Part shown: positions 39,699 through 48,565 of the stretch, piece after piece
How positions within the stretch are numbered: position 1 is the stretch's first letter
How the letters are laid out: every line of letters begins with the position of its first letter
Origin: Sphingomonas adhaesiva
GTDB taxonomy: Bacteria > Pseudomonadota > Alphaproteobacteria > Sphingomonadales > Sphingomonadaceae
Assembly: GCF_036946125.1 (NCBI RefSeq)
Contig: NZ_JAQIJT010000001.1
Coordinates: 124,001-188,000 of the forward strand
Length of the DNA: 64,000 nucleotides
Direction: 5' to 3'
Notes under the pieces: generated by a model
The model's input: only the letters and a program-made list of their open reading frames with translations
What the model was told of the DNA's origin: nothing
Databases searched by the model: none
Position numbers and translations under genes: made by a program

Positions 39699-40739
39699 AT
39701 GGACGCCAAGCGCCGCGACGTCGCCCCTTTGCTGCTCGACTGGTACGACCGTCATCGCCGCGACCTGCCCTGGCGCGCGCGCGCGGGCGAGACGCCCGAT
39801 CCGTACCGCGTCTGGCTGTCGGAGGTGATGCTCCAGCAGACCACCGTCGCCACCGTGCGCCCGCGCTTCGCCGCGTGGACCCGGCGCTGGCCGACCTTCG
39901 CCGATCTGGCCGCGGCCGGCGACGAGGACGTCATGGCCGCCTGGGCGGGGCTCGGCTATTACGCCCGCGCGCGCAACCTGCTCGCCGCCGCACGCACGAT
40001 CGCGCGCGATCACGGGGGACGGCTGCCCGATAGCGAGGCCGCGCTGCGCGCGCTGCCCGGCTTCGGCGACTATACCGCCGCCGCGGTCGCCGCGATCGCC
40101 TTCGGACGGCGCGCGGTCGTCGTCGATGCCAATGTCGAGCGCGTCGTCGCGCGGCTGTTCGCGATTCGCGAGCCCCTGCCCAGCGCCCGCCGCGCGATCC
40201 GCGCCGCCGCCGGGACGATCACGCCTGACACGCGCGCCGGCGATTTCGCGCAAGGAATGATGGACCTGGGCTCTGCGATCTGCACCCCGCGCAAGCCCCG
40301 CTGCCTGCTGTGCCCGATCGCGACTGCGTGCGACGCGCTCGCCGCCGGCGCGCCCGAGGCGTTCCCGGTCAGGAAGCCCAAGGCGGCGCGCCCGCACCGC
40401 CACGGCACGATCTTCTGGCTGGAGCGCGACGGCGCGGTGCTGCTCGTGCGCCGCCCCGATACCGGGCTGCTCGGCGGGATGCGCGCCTTGCCCACCGGCG
40501 CGTGGAGCGATGCCCCGCCGGGGCTGGCCGACGCCCCCGCGGATGCGGCGTGGCAGGTGCTGGACGAGCGGGTCCACCACGGCTTCACCCATTTCACGCT
40601 CGACCTTGCGCTGGCGGTCGCGCGGACGCATCACGCGGTGAATACAGGCGAATGGTGGCCGATCGCGCGGCTGGACGAGGCGGGGCTGCCCACCTTGTTC
40701 GCGAAGGCGGCCGGGATCGTGAGGAGAGCGGAACGATGA
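39699..40739 (+). CDS. mutY: A/G-specific adenine glycosylase
   Basis: It removes adenine mispaired with 8-oxoguanine. The 346-residue protein has the catalytic region WLSEVMLQQTTVATV, the helix-hairpin-helix LRALPGFGDYTAAAVAAIAFG with following VDANVERV and the 4Fe-4S set CTPRKPRCLLCPIATAC (C-x6-C-x2-C-x5-C). A C-terminal Nudix-like domain recognises 8-oxoG. The start is the first ATG; the stop overlaps the next gene's ATG, so a hydrolase unrelated in function is co-translated with it. Confidence 0.96.
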   Translation: MDAKRRDVAPLLLDWYDRHRRDLPWRARAGETPDPYRVWLSEVMLQQTTVATVRPRFAAWTRRWPTFADLAAAGDEDVMAAWAGLGYYARARNLLAAARTIARDHGGRLPDSEAALRALPGFGDYTAAAVAAIAFGRRAVVVDANVERVVARLFAIREPLPSARRAIRAAAGTITPDTRAGDFAQGMMDLGSAICTPRKPRCLLCPIATACDALAAGAPEAFPVRKPKAARPHRHGTIFWLERDGAVLLVRRPDTGLLGGMRALPTGAWSDAPPGLADAPADAAWQVLDERVHHGFTHFTLDLALAVARTHHAVNTGEWWPIARLDEAGLPTLFAKAAGIVRRAER

Positions 40740-42070
40740 AGGCGAGATCGATGCTGGCCGCCACGCTGGTGCTGGCCGCCGGCGGCAGCGCGCTGGCGCA
40801 GCAGGCGCGCCCCGCGCCCGCCCTCCCCGGCGATGCCGAGGCCCGCGTCACCCCCGCCTTGCCCGCGACGCAGGCGCTGTTCGACGGCTATGTCGCGCAA
40901 CGGCGCGTTCCCGGCATCGTCGGCGCGTTCGGGGTCGGCGACGCTCCGACGGCCTTCGTCGCCTCGGGCCGGATCGCCTACGACCCGTCCGCCCCCGCCG
41001 CCGGGCCGGACAGCCTGTGGCGCATCTATTCGATGACGAAGCCGATCACCGCGATGGCGGCGATGATCCTGATCGAGGAGGGGAAGATCGGGCTCGACGA
41101 TCCGCTGTCGAAATACTTCCCCGCCTTCGCGCGCATGCGCGTGCTGACCAGTCCCGACACGTCGCTCGAGTCGAAGCCGGCGACCAGGCCGATCACGATC
41201 CGCGAACTGCTCACCCACACCGCCGGCCTGGGCTACAACATCAACGCCAAGGGACCGCTGCTCAAGGAATACGAGCGCCTCGGCATCCTGCCGGCGCAGC
41301 TCAACGCGCCCACCGAGGCGCAGGCGCGCGCGGTACGCCCCAAGACGCTGGAGGAATTCGCCAACCGCGTCGCGACCGTGCCGCTGATCGCGGAGCCGGG
41401 GACGACGTGGCATTATTCGATCGGCCTCGACATCATGGGCGCGGTGATCGAGAAGGCGAGCGGGATGCCGTTCGACCGCTTCGTCCAGACGCGGCTGCTG
41501 GACCCGCTCCAGATGACCTCGACCTTCTGGCACGTGCCCGCAGGCGACACGAGCCGGTTCGCCACCAATTACGCGGTCGTCGACGGGCGGAGCCTGCCGA
41601 TCGACCCCGCGGCGACATCTCCCTATCGGCAACGCCCCAGCTTCCCCTATGGCGGCGCGGGGCTGGTGTCGTCCGCGCGCGACTACGACCGCTTCCTCCA
41701 CATGGTACAGGACAGCGGCACGCTGGACGGCGTCCGGGTACTCAAGCCGGAGACGATCGCGCTTGCGACCTCCAACCTGCTGCCCCCGGGCGTGACCTTC
41801 ACCGGGGTGACGCCGGGCGCGAACACCAACGCCGGCTACGGCGCGGGCGGCTATGTCATCCTCGCGGACAAGCCCGGCGTGATGGCGGGCACCTGGGGCT
41901 GGGACGGCGCGGCCAACACCGTCGCCTGGGCCAATCCGAAGCGGCGCATGCGCGGCGTGGTGATGGTCAACATCTTCCCGCCCGGCTCGCTGCCGCTGCG
42001 CGCCGAGGTGCCGCGCGCGCTGTTGGCGGATGCGGCGCGGATGAACACGCCTGCGGGAGCGCTCAAGTGA
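40736..42070 (+). CDS. serine hydrolase of the class C beta-lactamase/EstB family
   Basis: A 444-residue exported protein with a signal peptide ending about ALAQQA (residue 23). The penicillin-binding-like active site is SMTK (Ser99, Lys102), with the second motif Tyr227 in WHYSIGLDIMGAVIE. Family members may be esterases, transesterases, D-aminopeptidases or beta-lactamases, and sequence alone does not show antibiotic hydrolysis. It is translationally coupled to mutY by ATGA and to nudC by GTGA, with GAGGAG upstream of its start. Confidence 0.85.
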   Translation: MKARSMLAATLVLAAGGSALAQQARPAPALPGDAEARVTPALPATQALFDGYVAQRRVPGIVGAFGVGDAPTAFVASGRIAYDPSAPAAGPDSLWRIYSMTKPITAMAAMILIEEGKIGLDDPLSKYFPAFARMRVLTSPDTSLESKPATRPITIRELLTHTAGLGYNINAKGPLLKEYERLGILPAQLNAPTEAQARAVRPKTLEEFANRVATVPLIAEPGTTWHYSIGLDIMGAVIEKASGMPFDRFVQTRLLDPLQMTSTFWHVPAGDTSRFATNYAVVDGRSLPIDPAATSPYRQRPSFPYGGAGLVSSARDYDRFLHMVQDSGTLDGVRVLKPETIALATSNLLPPGVTFTGVTPGANTNAGYGAGGYVILADKPGVMAGTWGWDGAANTVAWANPKRRMRGVVMVNIFPPGSLPLRAEVPRALLADAARMNTPAGALK

Positions 42071-42954
42071 TCGCCCCGGCCATTCCAGCGCCCGGCTTCA
42101 CCGGCGGCCTGCTCGACCGCGCCGATCATCTGCGCCACGATGCCGATGCCTTCGCCAGCGCGATGGGCAATTGGCAGGCGCGCCTGCTCAAGCTGCACGA
42201 TTTCGAGCCGGAGGTGACCGAGGACGGCCGCCTCGCGTGGACCATGCTGACCGAGGCGCCCGACGAGGCGGAGTTCGTGCTGCTCGGGCTCGACAACGGT
42301 CGCCCGCGCTTCGCCGCGGTGATGCCGGGGCAGGCCGCGCCGCCGCCCTTCCGCTCCCCCAACCTGTTCGCATTGCTCGACCAGATGCAGCCGGGCGAGG
42401 CGGCGACCTTCGCCGCCGCCCGCTCCCTGATCGACTGGCATGCGCGGCATCCGTTCTGCGCGCGCTGCGGCGTGAAGACCGCGATCTTCCGCGCCGGGTG
42501 GGGCCGGAAGTGCGACGGCTGCGGCACCGAGCATTTCCCGCGCGTCGATCCGGTCGTCATCATGATCGCCGAGCATGACGGGCGCGCGCTTCTGGGCCGC
42601 CAGCCGTCCTGGCCGCGCGGCCGTTACTCCGCGCTCGCCGGCTTCCTGGAGCCGGGCGAATCGATCGAGGAAGCGGTGACGCGCGAAATCTCGGAAGAGG
42701 CCGGGATAAAGGTGACGAACGTCCGCTACATCGCGAGCCAGCCCTGGCCGTTCCCGTCGCAGCTGATGATCGCCTGCGTCGCGACCGCGGCCGACGATAC
42801 GCTCACGCTCGACACCAACGAGCTGGAGGATGCGATCTGGGTGACGCGCGACGAGGTCCGCGCGGCGCTGGCAGGCGAAGAGGCACCGTTCCTCGCACCC
42901 CCGCCCTACGCCATCGCGCACACGCTGCTGGCGACCTGGGCGGAGGGAGCGTAG
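42067..42954 (+). CDS. nudC: NAD(H) / NAD-RNA pyrophosphatase
   Basis: It hydrolyses NADH and NAD-capped RNA. The 295-residue protein has a four-cysteine zinc site (CARCG...CDGCG), the Nudix box GFLEPGESIEEAVTREISEEAG and the NudC-specific SQPWPFPSQLM motif that distinguishes this subfamily. GTG at 42067 overlaps the previous stop and is the earliest in-frame start giving a normal-length protein. A MITE-like repeat follows immediately after the stop. Confidence 0.94.
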   Translation: MIAPAIPAPGFTGGLLDRADHLRHDADAFASAMGNWQARLLKLHDFEPEVTEDGRLAWTMLTEAPDEAEFVLLGLDNGRPRFAAVMPGQAAPPPFRSPNLFALLDQMQPGEAATFAAARSLIDWHARHPFCARCGVKTAIFRAGWGRKCDGCGTEHFPRVDPVVIMIAEHDGRALLGRQPSWPRGRYSALAGFLEPGESIEEAVTREISEEAGIKVTNVRYIASQPWPFPSQLMIACVATAADDTLTLDTNELEDAIWVTRDEVRAALAGEEAPFLAPPPYAIAHTLLATWAEGA

Positions 42955-42956
42955 CA

Positions 42957-43143
42957 CCACCCCGGCGAGGGCGGGGCCTTTGCAAAAGGCCACACCGTGC
43001 TCCTGCGTAGGCAGGAGCCCAGGGTCGCAGGTCCCATAAGGCGTTGATGTGCTGGGCCCTGGGCTCCTGCCTGCGCAGGAGCACGGCGTGGGCTCGGTGC
43101 TGTTGCACCTGTTTTTGCAAAGGTCCCGCCTTCGCCGGGGTGG
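42957..43143. repeat. MITE-like inverted-repeat element, copy 2
   Basis: The terminal arms CCACCCCGGCGAGGGCGGGG and CCCGCCTTCGCCGGGGTGG each abut TTTGCAAA. Inner arms are CCGTGCTCCTGCGTAGGCAG and the mirrored CTGCGCAGGAGCACGG. The centre contains GTCCCATAAGGCGTTG, also present in the other copies. About 187 bp, between the convergent nudC and aldo/keto reductase genes. No target-site duplication could be identified with confidence. Confidence 0.88.
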
Positions 43144-43155
43144 CATAGGGCGATA

Positions 43156-43950
43156 TCAAAGCTCCCGCGGGTCCGGCCCCATCCGCCCGTCGGGATCGTC
43201 CATCGCATCGATCCCGGCGATGTCCGCGTCGCTCAGCCGGACGTTTCGCGCGCCCCAGTTGCTCTCCAGATGGTCGGGATCGGCGGCCTTGGGGATCACC
43301 GACAGCCCCTTGGCCAGATGCCAGGCGATGATGACCTGCGCCGGGGTCGCCCCGACGCGCTCGGCTATGGCGACGATCCGCTCGTCCTTCAGCGTCGCGC
43401 CCTGCCCCAGCGGGCTCCAGCTCTGCGTCACGATGCCGTGCGCCCGATTGTATGCCTGCACCTCGCGCTGCTGGAACGTCGGGTGCAACTCGATCTGATT
43501 GACCGCCGGTGTCACGCCGGTCGCCTCGACGATCGCGTCGAGATGCTCGGGCAGGAAGTTCGAGACGCCGATCGACCGCGCCTTCCCCGCCTCGCGAAGC
43601 GCCACCAGCCCCTTCCACGCCTCGACGAACTTGCCGCCCGCGGGATGCGGCCAGTGGATCAGGTACAGGTCCACCGCCTCGCGCCCTAGCAGTGCCAGGC
43701 TCGCGTCGAGCGCGCCTTCGGCGTCGCCGTGCTGGTCGTGCCACAGCTTGGTCGTCACCCAGACGTCGTCATGGCCCAGCCCGTCGCCGACGCCGCGCTC
43801 GTTATGATACAGCGCCGCGGTGTCGATCAGGCGGAAGCCCAGGTCGATCCCGGCGCGTACCACCGGCGCCACCTGCGAATCGGGGATCTGATAGGTGCCG
43901 AGCCCCAGCTGGGGCATGCTGCGGCCGTCGTTCAGGGTCAGGTCGGTCAT
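43156..43950 (-). CDS. aldo/keto reductase
   Basis: A cytosolic NADPH-dependent carbonyl reductase of 264 residues. The catalytic tetrad is present: Asp in GFRLIDTAALYHNE, with Tyr in the same segment, Lys in VWVTTKLWH and His in LYLIHWPHP. Also present are IGVSNF and the cofactor-binding IPKAADPDHLESN. It resembles 2,5-diketo-D-gluconate reductase-type enzymes (DkgA-like), which accept methylglyoxal and other aldehydes. The ATG at 43950 starts the conserved LTLNDGRSMPQLGLGTY. Confidence 0.93.
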   Translation of the reverse strand: MTDLTLNDGRSMPQLGLGTYQIPDSQVAPVVRAGIDLGFRLIDTAALYHNERGVGDGLGHDDVWVTTKLWHDQHGDAEGALDASLALLGREAVDLYLIHWPHPAGGKFVEAWKGLVALREAGKARSIGVSNFLPEHLDAIVEATGVTPAVNQIELHPTFQQREVQAYNRAHGIVTQSWSPLGQGATLKDERIVAIAERVGATPAQVIIAWHLAKGLSVIPKAADPDHLESNWGARNVRLSDADIAGIDAMDDPDGRMGPDPREL

Positions 43951-44030
43951 CCGCCACGAACCGTCGCTGGCGCGTGCGGTTCCCGCTTTCGCGCTTCCCT
44001 TTCCGGCGCGTCTGTCGCAGGGGCGCGAAC

Positions 44031-44663
44031 ATGGTCGAGAAGATCCTTGCCGCACTGGCGCTGTTCGCCGTCTCCGTGATCCGCGCCGGTGGCTATTGGG
44101 GCGTCGCCCTTCTGATGGCGATCGAGAGCGCCTGCATCCCGCTGCCGTCGGAGATCATCATGCCCTTCGCGGGCTATCTGGTCTCGACCGGCGAGATGAA
44201 CCTGTTGCTCGCCGCGACCGCGGGCGCGCTGGGGTGCAACCTGGGCTCGATCGTCGCCTATGAGATCGGGCGGCGCGGCGGGCGGCCGATGGCCGAGAAG
44301 TTCGGCCGCTACGTCCTGATCGGCCCGGGCGAGCTCGACCTCGCCGATCGATTCTTCAACCGCTGGGGGACGTGGGCGATCCTGATCGGGCGGATGCTGC
44401 CGGTGATCCGCACCTTCATCGCCTTCCCCGCAGGCGTCGCACGGATGAAGCTGATCCCGTTCCACGTCTACACCTTCGTCGGCAGCTGGCCGTTCTGCCT
44501 GCTGCTCGCCTGGATCGGCGCGACGCTGGGCGACAAGTGGAACAGCGACCCCCGGCTGAAGGCGTTCTTCCACCGCGCCGATGCAGTCATCGGCGTGGTG
44601 CTGGTGGCGGCGATCGCCTTCTACATCTGGCACCGCGTGAAGGGGCTGAAGAAGGCGGAATAA
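44031..44663 (+). CDS. DedA family membrane protein
   Basis: A 210-residue polytopic inner-membrane protein of the DedA/VTT group, which includes lipid scramblase-like and flippase proteins for undecaprenyl phosphate and phospholipids. It has the family signature ESACIPLPSEIIMPFAGYL, followed by GCNLGSIVAYEIGRRGG and FFNRWGTWAILIGRMLPVIRTFIAFPAGVARM with the key Arg pair. Its substrate is unknown. It is divergent from the aldo/keto reductase gene, with a half palindromic repeat and a C17 tract after its end. Confidence 0.93.
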   Translation: MVEKILAALALFAVSVIRAGGYWGVALLMAIESACIPLPSEIIMPFAGYLVSTGEMNLLLAATAGALGCNLGSIVAYEIGRRGGRPMAEKFGRYVLIGPGELDLADRFFNRWGTWAILIGRMLPVIRTFIAFPAGVARMKLIPFHVYTFVGSWPFCLLLAWIGATLGDKWNSDPRLKAFFHRADAVIGVVLVAAIAFYIWHRVKGLKKAE

Positions 44664-44673
44664 CTGCCGCACC

Positions 44674-44708
44674 GTCGTCGCTGCGAGCGTAGCGAAGCAA
44701 TGACGACG
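44674..44708. repeat. half copy of the ATTGCGAGCGTAGCGAAG family
   Basis: GCTGCGAGCGTAGCGAAGCA and TGACGAC remain of the family, short of its second arm. It is followed immediately by a homopolymer tract. Confidence 0.6.
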
Positions 44709-44711
44709 GTG

Positions 44712-44728
44712 CCCCCCCCCCCCCCCCC
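44712..44728. repeat. homopolymer C17 tract
   Basis: Seventeen consecutive C residues (44712-44728) lie between the DedA gene and the end of the DJ-1/PfpI gene, beginning a few bases past that gene's stop codon. Such tracts slip during replication and sequencing, so the exact length is uncertain. Confidence 0.85.
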
Positions 44729-44731
44729 GCC

Positions 44732-45421
44732 TTAAAACCCCCGCCGCGCCGCCAGCGCCCGCAGCCGCTCGTCGCGCCCCGGCGCCAGCTGCGCGACGCG
44801 CTTCTCATAGGCCTCCACCGCCGCCACGCCCGCGCGCTCGGGCGAGCCTGCATCGAACGGCGGCGCGGGATCATATTCCAGCGACAGCTGCACCGCGCGC
44901 GCATGCGCCTCGCCGCGGATCAGCGCCATCAGCGTCAGCGCGAAGTCGATCCCCGCGGTCACCCCGCCGCCCGTCACGCGGTTGCGGTCGACCACCACGC
45001 GCTCCGCCACCGGCTCCGCACCGAACAGCGGCAGCATATGTCGTTGCGCCCAATGGCACCCCGCCTCGTACCCGCGCAGCAACCCCGCGGCGCCCAGCAC
45101 CAGCGAGCCGGTGCACACGCTCGTCACCCAGGTCGCCCCCTCCCCGATGCGACGGACCCAGTCCATCGTCCGGTCGTCGGCGATGACCTGCATCGTCCCG
45201 AACCCGCCGGGGATGCACAGAATGTCCGCCGCGGTCACCTCGTCGAAGGTGGCGGTGGGCAGGATCGAGAAGCCCGCGTCGGTCGGCACCGGCTCCAGCG
45301 TGGCGGCGACCAGGTCGAGCCGGGCATTGCCCAGCCGCGACAGCACCTGCGCCGGGCCGGTCAGGTCCAGCTGGGTCACGTCGGGGAACAGCAGGAAAGC
45401 GATTCGCAGCGTCTCGGTCAT
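44732..45421 (-). CDS. DJ-1/PfpI family protein (isonitrile hydratase-like)
   Basis: A 229-residue class I glutamine-amidotransferase-like protein. The nucleophile elbow is TSVCTGSLVLGAAGLL (Cys103), preceded by CIPGGFGT and followed by CHWAQR, the pattern seen in isonitrile hydratase and GlxA-like proteins without the AraC DNA-binding domain. The ATG at 45421 is favoured by AAGGAG upstream. The actual substrate is unknown. The gene is monocistronic by spacing, and its stop adjoins the C17 tract. Confidence 0.87.
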   Translation of the reverse strand: MTETLRIAFLLFPDVTQLDLTGPAQVLSRLGNARLDLVAATLEPVPTDAGFSILPTATFDEVTAADILCIPGGFGTMQVIADDRTMDWVRRIGEGATWVTSVCTGSLVLGAAGLLRGYEAGCHWAQRHMLPLFGAEPVAERVVVDRNRVTGGGVTAGIDFALTLMALIRGEAHARAVQLSLEYDPAPPFDAGSPERAGVAAVEAYEKRVAQLAPGRDERLRALAARRGF

Positions 45422-45551
45422 GCCACAGGCTCCTTCGTCACGAGGGTGCCCAGGCGCGCGGCGGAAAAGTCGGGGTCGCGCTTCCCCGCGGTGCTCCGCG
45501 AATGCGCCAGTCACGCGACCGGGCGGATGCTATCAGCCCGCCCGCACCCTG

Positions 45552-46004
45552 TCACGGCACATCGTTGGCGCCCTTCGCCGCGGCGCGCTGTTCGCGCTTC
45601 CACCGCGTGGCGTTCTGCACGACGCAGCCCGTCGCGCTGTTCGCGCCGACCGTGGAACAGGTGCCGACCCCGACGTTGCCGACCTCCTGGTTCGCCTGCA
45701 CCTGCGTCGCCCAGGACTGGTTCTCGGGCGTCACCTCGAAATTGCGCAGCTCCTTGGGGATGCGGAACTGCTCTTCGGCGGGACGGCGCGAGCACACCAC
45801 GATTTCCTCGCCATTGGCGTTCGTCGGGCATCGCTCGTTGCCATAGAGCACCAGTACCCCGTTGACCGGCGCACTGCGCGAGGCGCCGCCCGCCAGACCC
45901 CCGGTCTTCGGCTTGCGCACCATATCGGGAGACGGCGGTCCGCTTTGCGCCAGCGCCGCTGCGGGCAGCAGGGCGAACGACAGCAGCAGGGCGACAGCAC
46001 GCAT
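45552..46004 (-). CDS. secreted hypothetical protein
   Basis: A 150-residue protein with a clear Sec signal (MRAVALLLSFALLPAAALAQ). The mature part is Pro/Arg/Gly-rich with three to four Cys (ERCPTNANGEEIVVCSRRP, GTCSTVGANSATGCVVQ), which could form two disulfides in the periplasm. No family recognised with certainty; such proteins are common in sphingomonads. It follows coq7 on the same strand after five bases and may be cotranscribed with coq7 and dsbB. Confidence 0.75.
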   Translation of the reverse strand: MRAVALLLSFALLPAAALAQSGPPSPDMVRKPKTGGLAGGASRSAPVNGVLVLYGNERCPTNANGEEIVVCSRRPAEEQFRIPKELRNFEVTPENQSWATQVQANQEVGNVGVGTCSTVGANSATGCVVQNATRWKREQRAAAKGANDVP

Positions 46005-46009
46005 CGGGG

Positions 46010-46543
46010 TCAGATCCTCTTGGCGGTGGCGATGGCGATGCGGCATCCCAGCCGGATCGCGGCGGACATCAGCGGATAGGCGGGCGCATCCTCCGCGCCG
46101 CTCGCCAGCGCGGTATCGCGATGCTCCAGTTCCTCGGCCTGGAATTCGGCGATGGCGTGCGACAGCTCGGGGTCGCTGTCGCCCAGCTCGACCAGCTGGT
46201 CGGCATAATGCTTGTCGATCTCGGTCTCGACCGCGGCGGTGCAGGCCATCGCCGCCTCCGGCCCGATCGCGGCGGTGACCGCCCCCAGCGCGAAGCCGGC
46301 CACGTCCCAGAACGGTTGCAGGATCGTCGGGCGCACGCCGCGCTCCGCGATCATCCGGTCGAAGAAGGCGCGGTGCCGCTCCTCCTGCAACGCCATTGCG
46401 GAAATCTTGCGCGCCATCGGCGAGCGCTGGCCCATGATCGCCAGCTGCCCGGCATAGATGCGCGTCGCGCCATATTCGCCCGCCTGATCGACGCGGATCA
46501 TCGAAGCGCTCGCCGCGGGACGATCGCCCGGCTTCCATCCCAT
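46010..46543 (-). CDS. coq7: demethoxyubiquinone hydroxylase
   Basis: Carries out the last hydroxylation of ubiquinone biosynthesis. The 177-residue protein is a di-iron carboxylate enzyme with repeated helix pairs: MIRVDQAGEYGATRIYAGQ (first Glu), ALQEERHRAFF (E-x-x-H), CTAAVETEIDKHYADQL and FQAEELEHRDTAL. This matches Coq7/CAT5 rather than the flavin-dependent UbiF. Its start overlaps the dsbB stop, so redox quinone chemistry and disulfide formation, which uses quinones, are translated together. Confidence 0.95.
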   Translation of the reverse strand: MGWKPGDRPAASASMIRVDQAGEYGATRIYAGQLAIMGQRSPMARKISAMALQEERHRAFFDRMIAERGVRPTILQPFWDVAGFALGAVTAAIGPEAAMACTAAVETEIDKHYADQLVELGDSDPELSHAIAEFQAEELEHRDTALASGAEDAPAYPLMSAAIRLGCRIAIATAKRI

Positions 46544-47022
46544 CACCGCCTCCTCAGCTGCATCGCGATCAGCGCGGCGCCGATGAGCGAGACGACCGCG
46601 TTCCACCCCGCCAGCGATATGCCCAGCAACGTCCACTGTGCCGCATCGCATCGAACGATCGGCGCGGCGAGCAGGTCCTTGAGCGCCTCCTCGGTCGAGC
46701 GCCCGGCGGTGGAGACGGTCTGGGTGCAGGCCGTGATCCCCTGCCACCAATGATATTCCACCCCGGCGTGGAAGACGCCGATCAGCCCGGAGATCGCGAT
46801 CAGCGCCGCCGCGCCGGCGACCAGCGTCGCCTTGCCGCGCGGCCCGCCGGTCACGAACGCGAGCGCGGCAAAGACCAATGCGCCGTAATGCGGCCAGCGC
46901 TGCCAATGGCACATCTCGCACGGATACAGACCGCCGATCAGCTGGAACGCCCAGGCCCCGCCGAGCAGCGCGGCGGGGATGAGCAGCGCGAGCAGCCGCG
47001 CGTTGCGCAAGGCAAGCGTCAT
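46543..47022 (-). CDS. dsbB: DsbB-like disulfide bond formation protein
   Basis: A 159-residue four-helix inner-membrane protein with the DsbB-type pair CEMC (Cys35, Cys38) in GGLYPCEMCHWQRWPHY and a second periplasmic pair Cys99/Cys125 (ITACTQ..., VRCDAAQW). It would oxidise DsbA-like proteins and pass electrons to ubiquinone. Two DsbA-like proteins are encoded about 8 kb away. The overlap with coq7 suggests linked supply of the acceptor quinone. Confidence 0.9.
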   Translation of the reverse strand: MTLALRNARLLALLIPAALLGGAWAFQLIGGLYPCEMCHWQRWPHYGALVFAALAFVTGGPRGKATLVAGAAALIAISGLIGVFHAGVEYHWWQGITACTQTVSTAGRSTEEALKDLLAAPIVRCDAAQWTLLGISLAGWNAVVSLIGAALIAMQLRRR

Positions 47023-47038
47023 GCCGCCCGCCCTCCCC

Positions 47039-47134
47039 CGTCATGCCGGGCTCGTCCCGGCCTCCAGGGCGCCGCGCGCCTCACGATCGTTGATCGCGCG
47101 GAACCCTGGACCCCGGAACAAGTCCGGGGTGACG
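47039..47134. repeat. palindromic repeat, CGTCATGCCGGG / CGTCACCCCGGG family, copy 5
   Basis: CGTCATGCCGGGCTCGTCCC at one end, mirrored CCCCGGAACAAGTCCGGGGTGACG at the other. The internal pairing GCCTCCAGGGC/AACCCTGGA continues the stem. It separates dsbB from the ctpA gene. Confidence 0.85.
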
Positions 47135-47161
47135 AGGTGGTGGAGGCTACCGCTAGAGCCC

Positions 47162-47190
47162 CGTCACCCCGGGCTTGACCCGGGGTCCCG
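47162..47190. repeat. half copy of the CGTCACCCCGGGCTTGACC family
   Basis: CGTCACCCCGGGCTTGACCC GGGGTCCCG lies 22 bp before the end of ctpA, beside the full copy at 47039. Confidence 0.75.
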
Positions 47191-47212
47191 TTCGCTTTCG
47201 CCTGCGCGTCCC

Positions 47213-48565
47213 TCACTTCTTCGCGTCCGGCTTCGCCATCGCCGCCGTCACCGCGGCGACCTGCTGCGCCCCGCCCAGCCGCGCGATCGTCTTCAGCGCG
47301 TACCACAGCTGGAAATCATCGACCCCCTGCTTCTTCAGCGCCTCGGGCGTGGCGGAGAAGCGCGGATCGTCCTTCACATCCTCCTCCAGCACCGCATTGT
47401 CGGGCGCCTTGATCTCGTTGATGAGGTGGCGGCGCAGGTCGCTCTCGCGGAACACCGGGCGGTTCTTGTAATCCGGGTCGGACAGCTGGGGCACGCGGAT
47501 GTCGGGTTCGATCCCGCCTTCCTGCACGCTGCGGCCCGACGGGGTGAAGTAGCGCGCCGTCGTCAGCCGCAGCGCGGTGCGCGGCCCCAGCGGCAACAGC
47601 GTCTGCACCGATCCCTTGCCGAACGTCCGCTCGCCCATCACCAGCGCGCGGTGGTGGTCCTGAAGCGCACCCGCGACGATCTCGCTGGCGGACGCGGTGC
47701 CCGCATCGGTCAGCACGATCACCGGCAGCCCGTGCGCGTCGTCGCCCGGCTTCGCATAGTAACGCTGCGTATTGGCCGCCTCGCGCTCACGCTGCGACAC
47801 GATCTCGCCGCGCTCCAGGAACGAGTCCGCGACCGCGATCGCCTGGTCCAGCAGCCCGCCGCCATTCTCGCGCAGGTCGACGACATAGCCGAGCGGGCGA
47901 TGCCCCAGCGCCTTGTCGATCGCCATGATCGCGGCGCGCGTGTCGGCGCCGGTCTGCTCGGAGAAGGTGTTGATGTTGATATAGCCGACGTCGCCCTTCA
48001 CCTCCCATTTCACCGGGCGCTGGACGATGACCTCGCGCACCAGCGTGACGACGATCGGCTTGTCGCGGCCGGGGCGGACCAGCGTCAGCGTCACCTTGCT
48101 GCCCGGACGCCCGCGCATCTGCGCCGTCGCCTCGTCCAGCGTGCCGCCGTAGATCAGCTTGCCGTCGATATGCGTGATATAGTCGCCCGACTTGATCCCG
48201 GCGCGCCCAGCGGGCGTATCCTCCTGCGGCGCGACGACCTTCACCGCGCCGTCCTCCATCGACACGGTCAGGCCCAGCCCGCCGTAGCTCCCCTGCGTCT
48301 GGATGCGCAGATTGTCGAAATCGGACCCGTCGACATAGCTGGAATGCGGATCGAGCGCGGCGAGCATGCCGTCGATCGCGCCCTTCATCAGCTGTTCGTC
48401 GGTGACCTTGTCGACATAATCCGCCTTCACGCGGTTGTAGACGTCGAGGAACTTGTCGAGCTCGCGGTAACTGACGGTGTCGGCCGCGGCCATCGCCCCG
48501 GTGGCGACGGGGACCATCGCGATTCCGGTGACCAGCGCGGCGGCCTGAAGCAGTCTGGACTTCAT
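47213..48565 (-). CDS. ctpA: carboxy-terminal processing protease (S41)
   Basis: A periplasmic serine protease of 450 residues. A signal peptide (about 1-28) is followed by an N-terminal helical region, a PDZ domain (about 90-175, GSYGGLGLTVSMEDGAVKVVAP, AGIKSGDYITHIDGK) and the S41 catalytic domain with the Ser/Lys dyad: GTASASEI (Ser292) and FGKGSVQ (Lys317). Such proteases cut cell-wall hydrolases or their regulators. It follows the envC gene on the same strand, which codes for a peptidoglycan amidase activator. The start at 48565 begins the signal peptide. Confidence 0.95.
   Translation of the reverse strand: MKSRLLQAAALVTGIAMVPVATGAMAAADTVSYRELDKFLDVYNRVKADYVDKVTDEQLMKGAIDGMLAALDPHSSYVDGSDFDNLRIQTQGSYGGLGLTVSMEDGAVKVVAPQEDTPAGRAGIKSGDYITHIDGKLIYGGTLDEATAQMRGRPGSKVTLTLVRPGRDKPIVVTLVREVIVQRPVKWEVKGDVGYININTFSEQTGADTRAAIMAIDKALGHRPLGYVVDLRENGGGLLDQAIAVADSFLERGEIVSQREREAANTQRYYAKPGDDAHGLPVIVLTDAGTASASEIVAGALQDHHRALVMGERTFGKGSVQTLLPLGPRTALRLTTARYFTPSGRSVQEGGIEPDIRVPQLSDPDYKNRPVFRESDLRRHLINEIKAPDNAVLEEDVKDDPRFSATPEALKKQGVDDFQLWYALKTIARLGGAQQVAAVTAAMAKPDAKK

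Noticed and set aside
40736..42070. Calling the serine hydrolase an antibiotic-resistance beta-lactamase
   Set aside because: The SxxK and Tyr motifs are shared with esterases and peptidases of the same family. Sequence alone does not support resistance.
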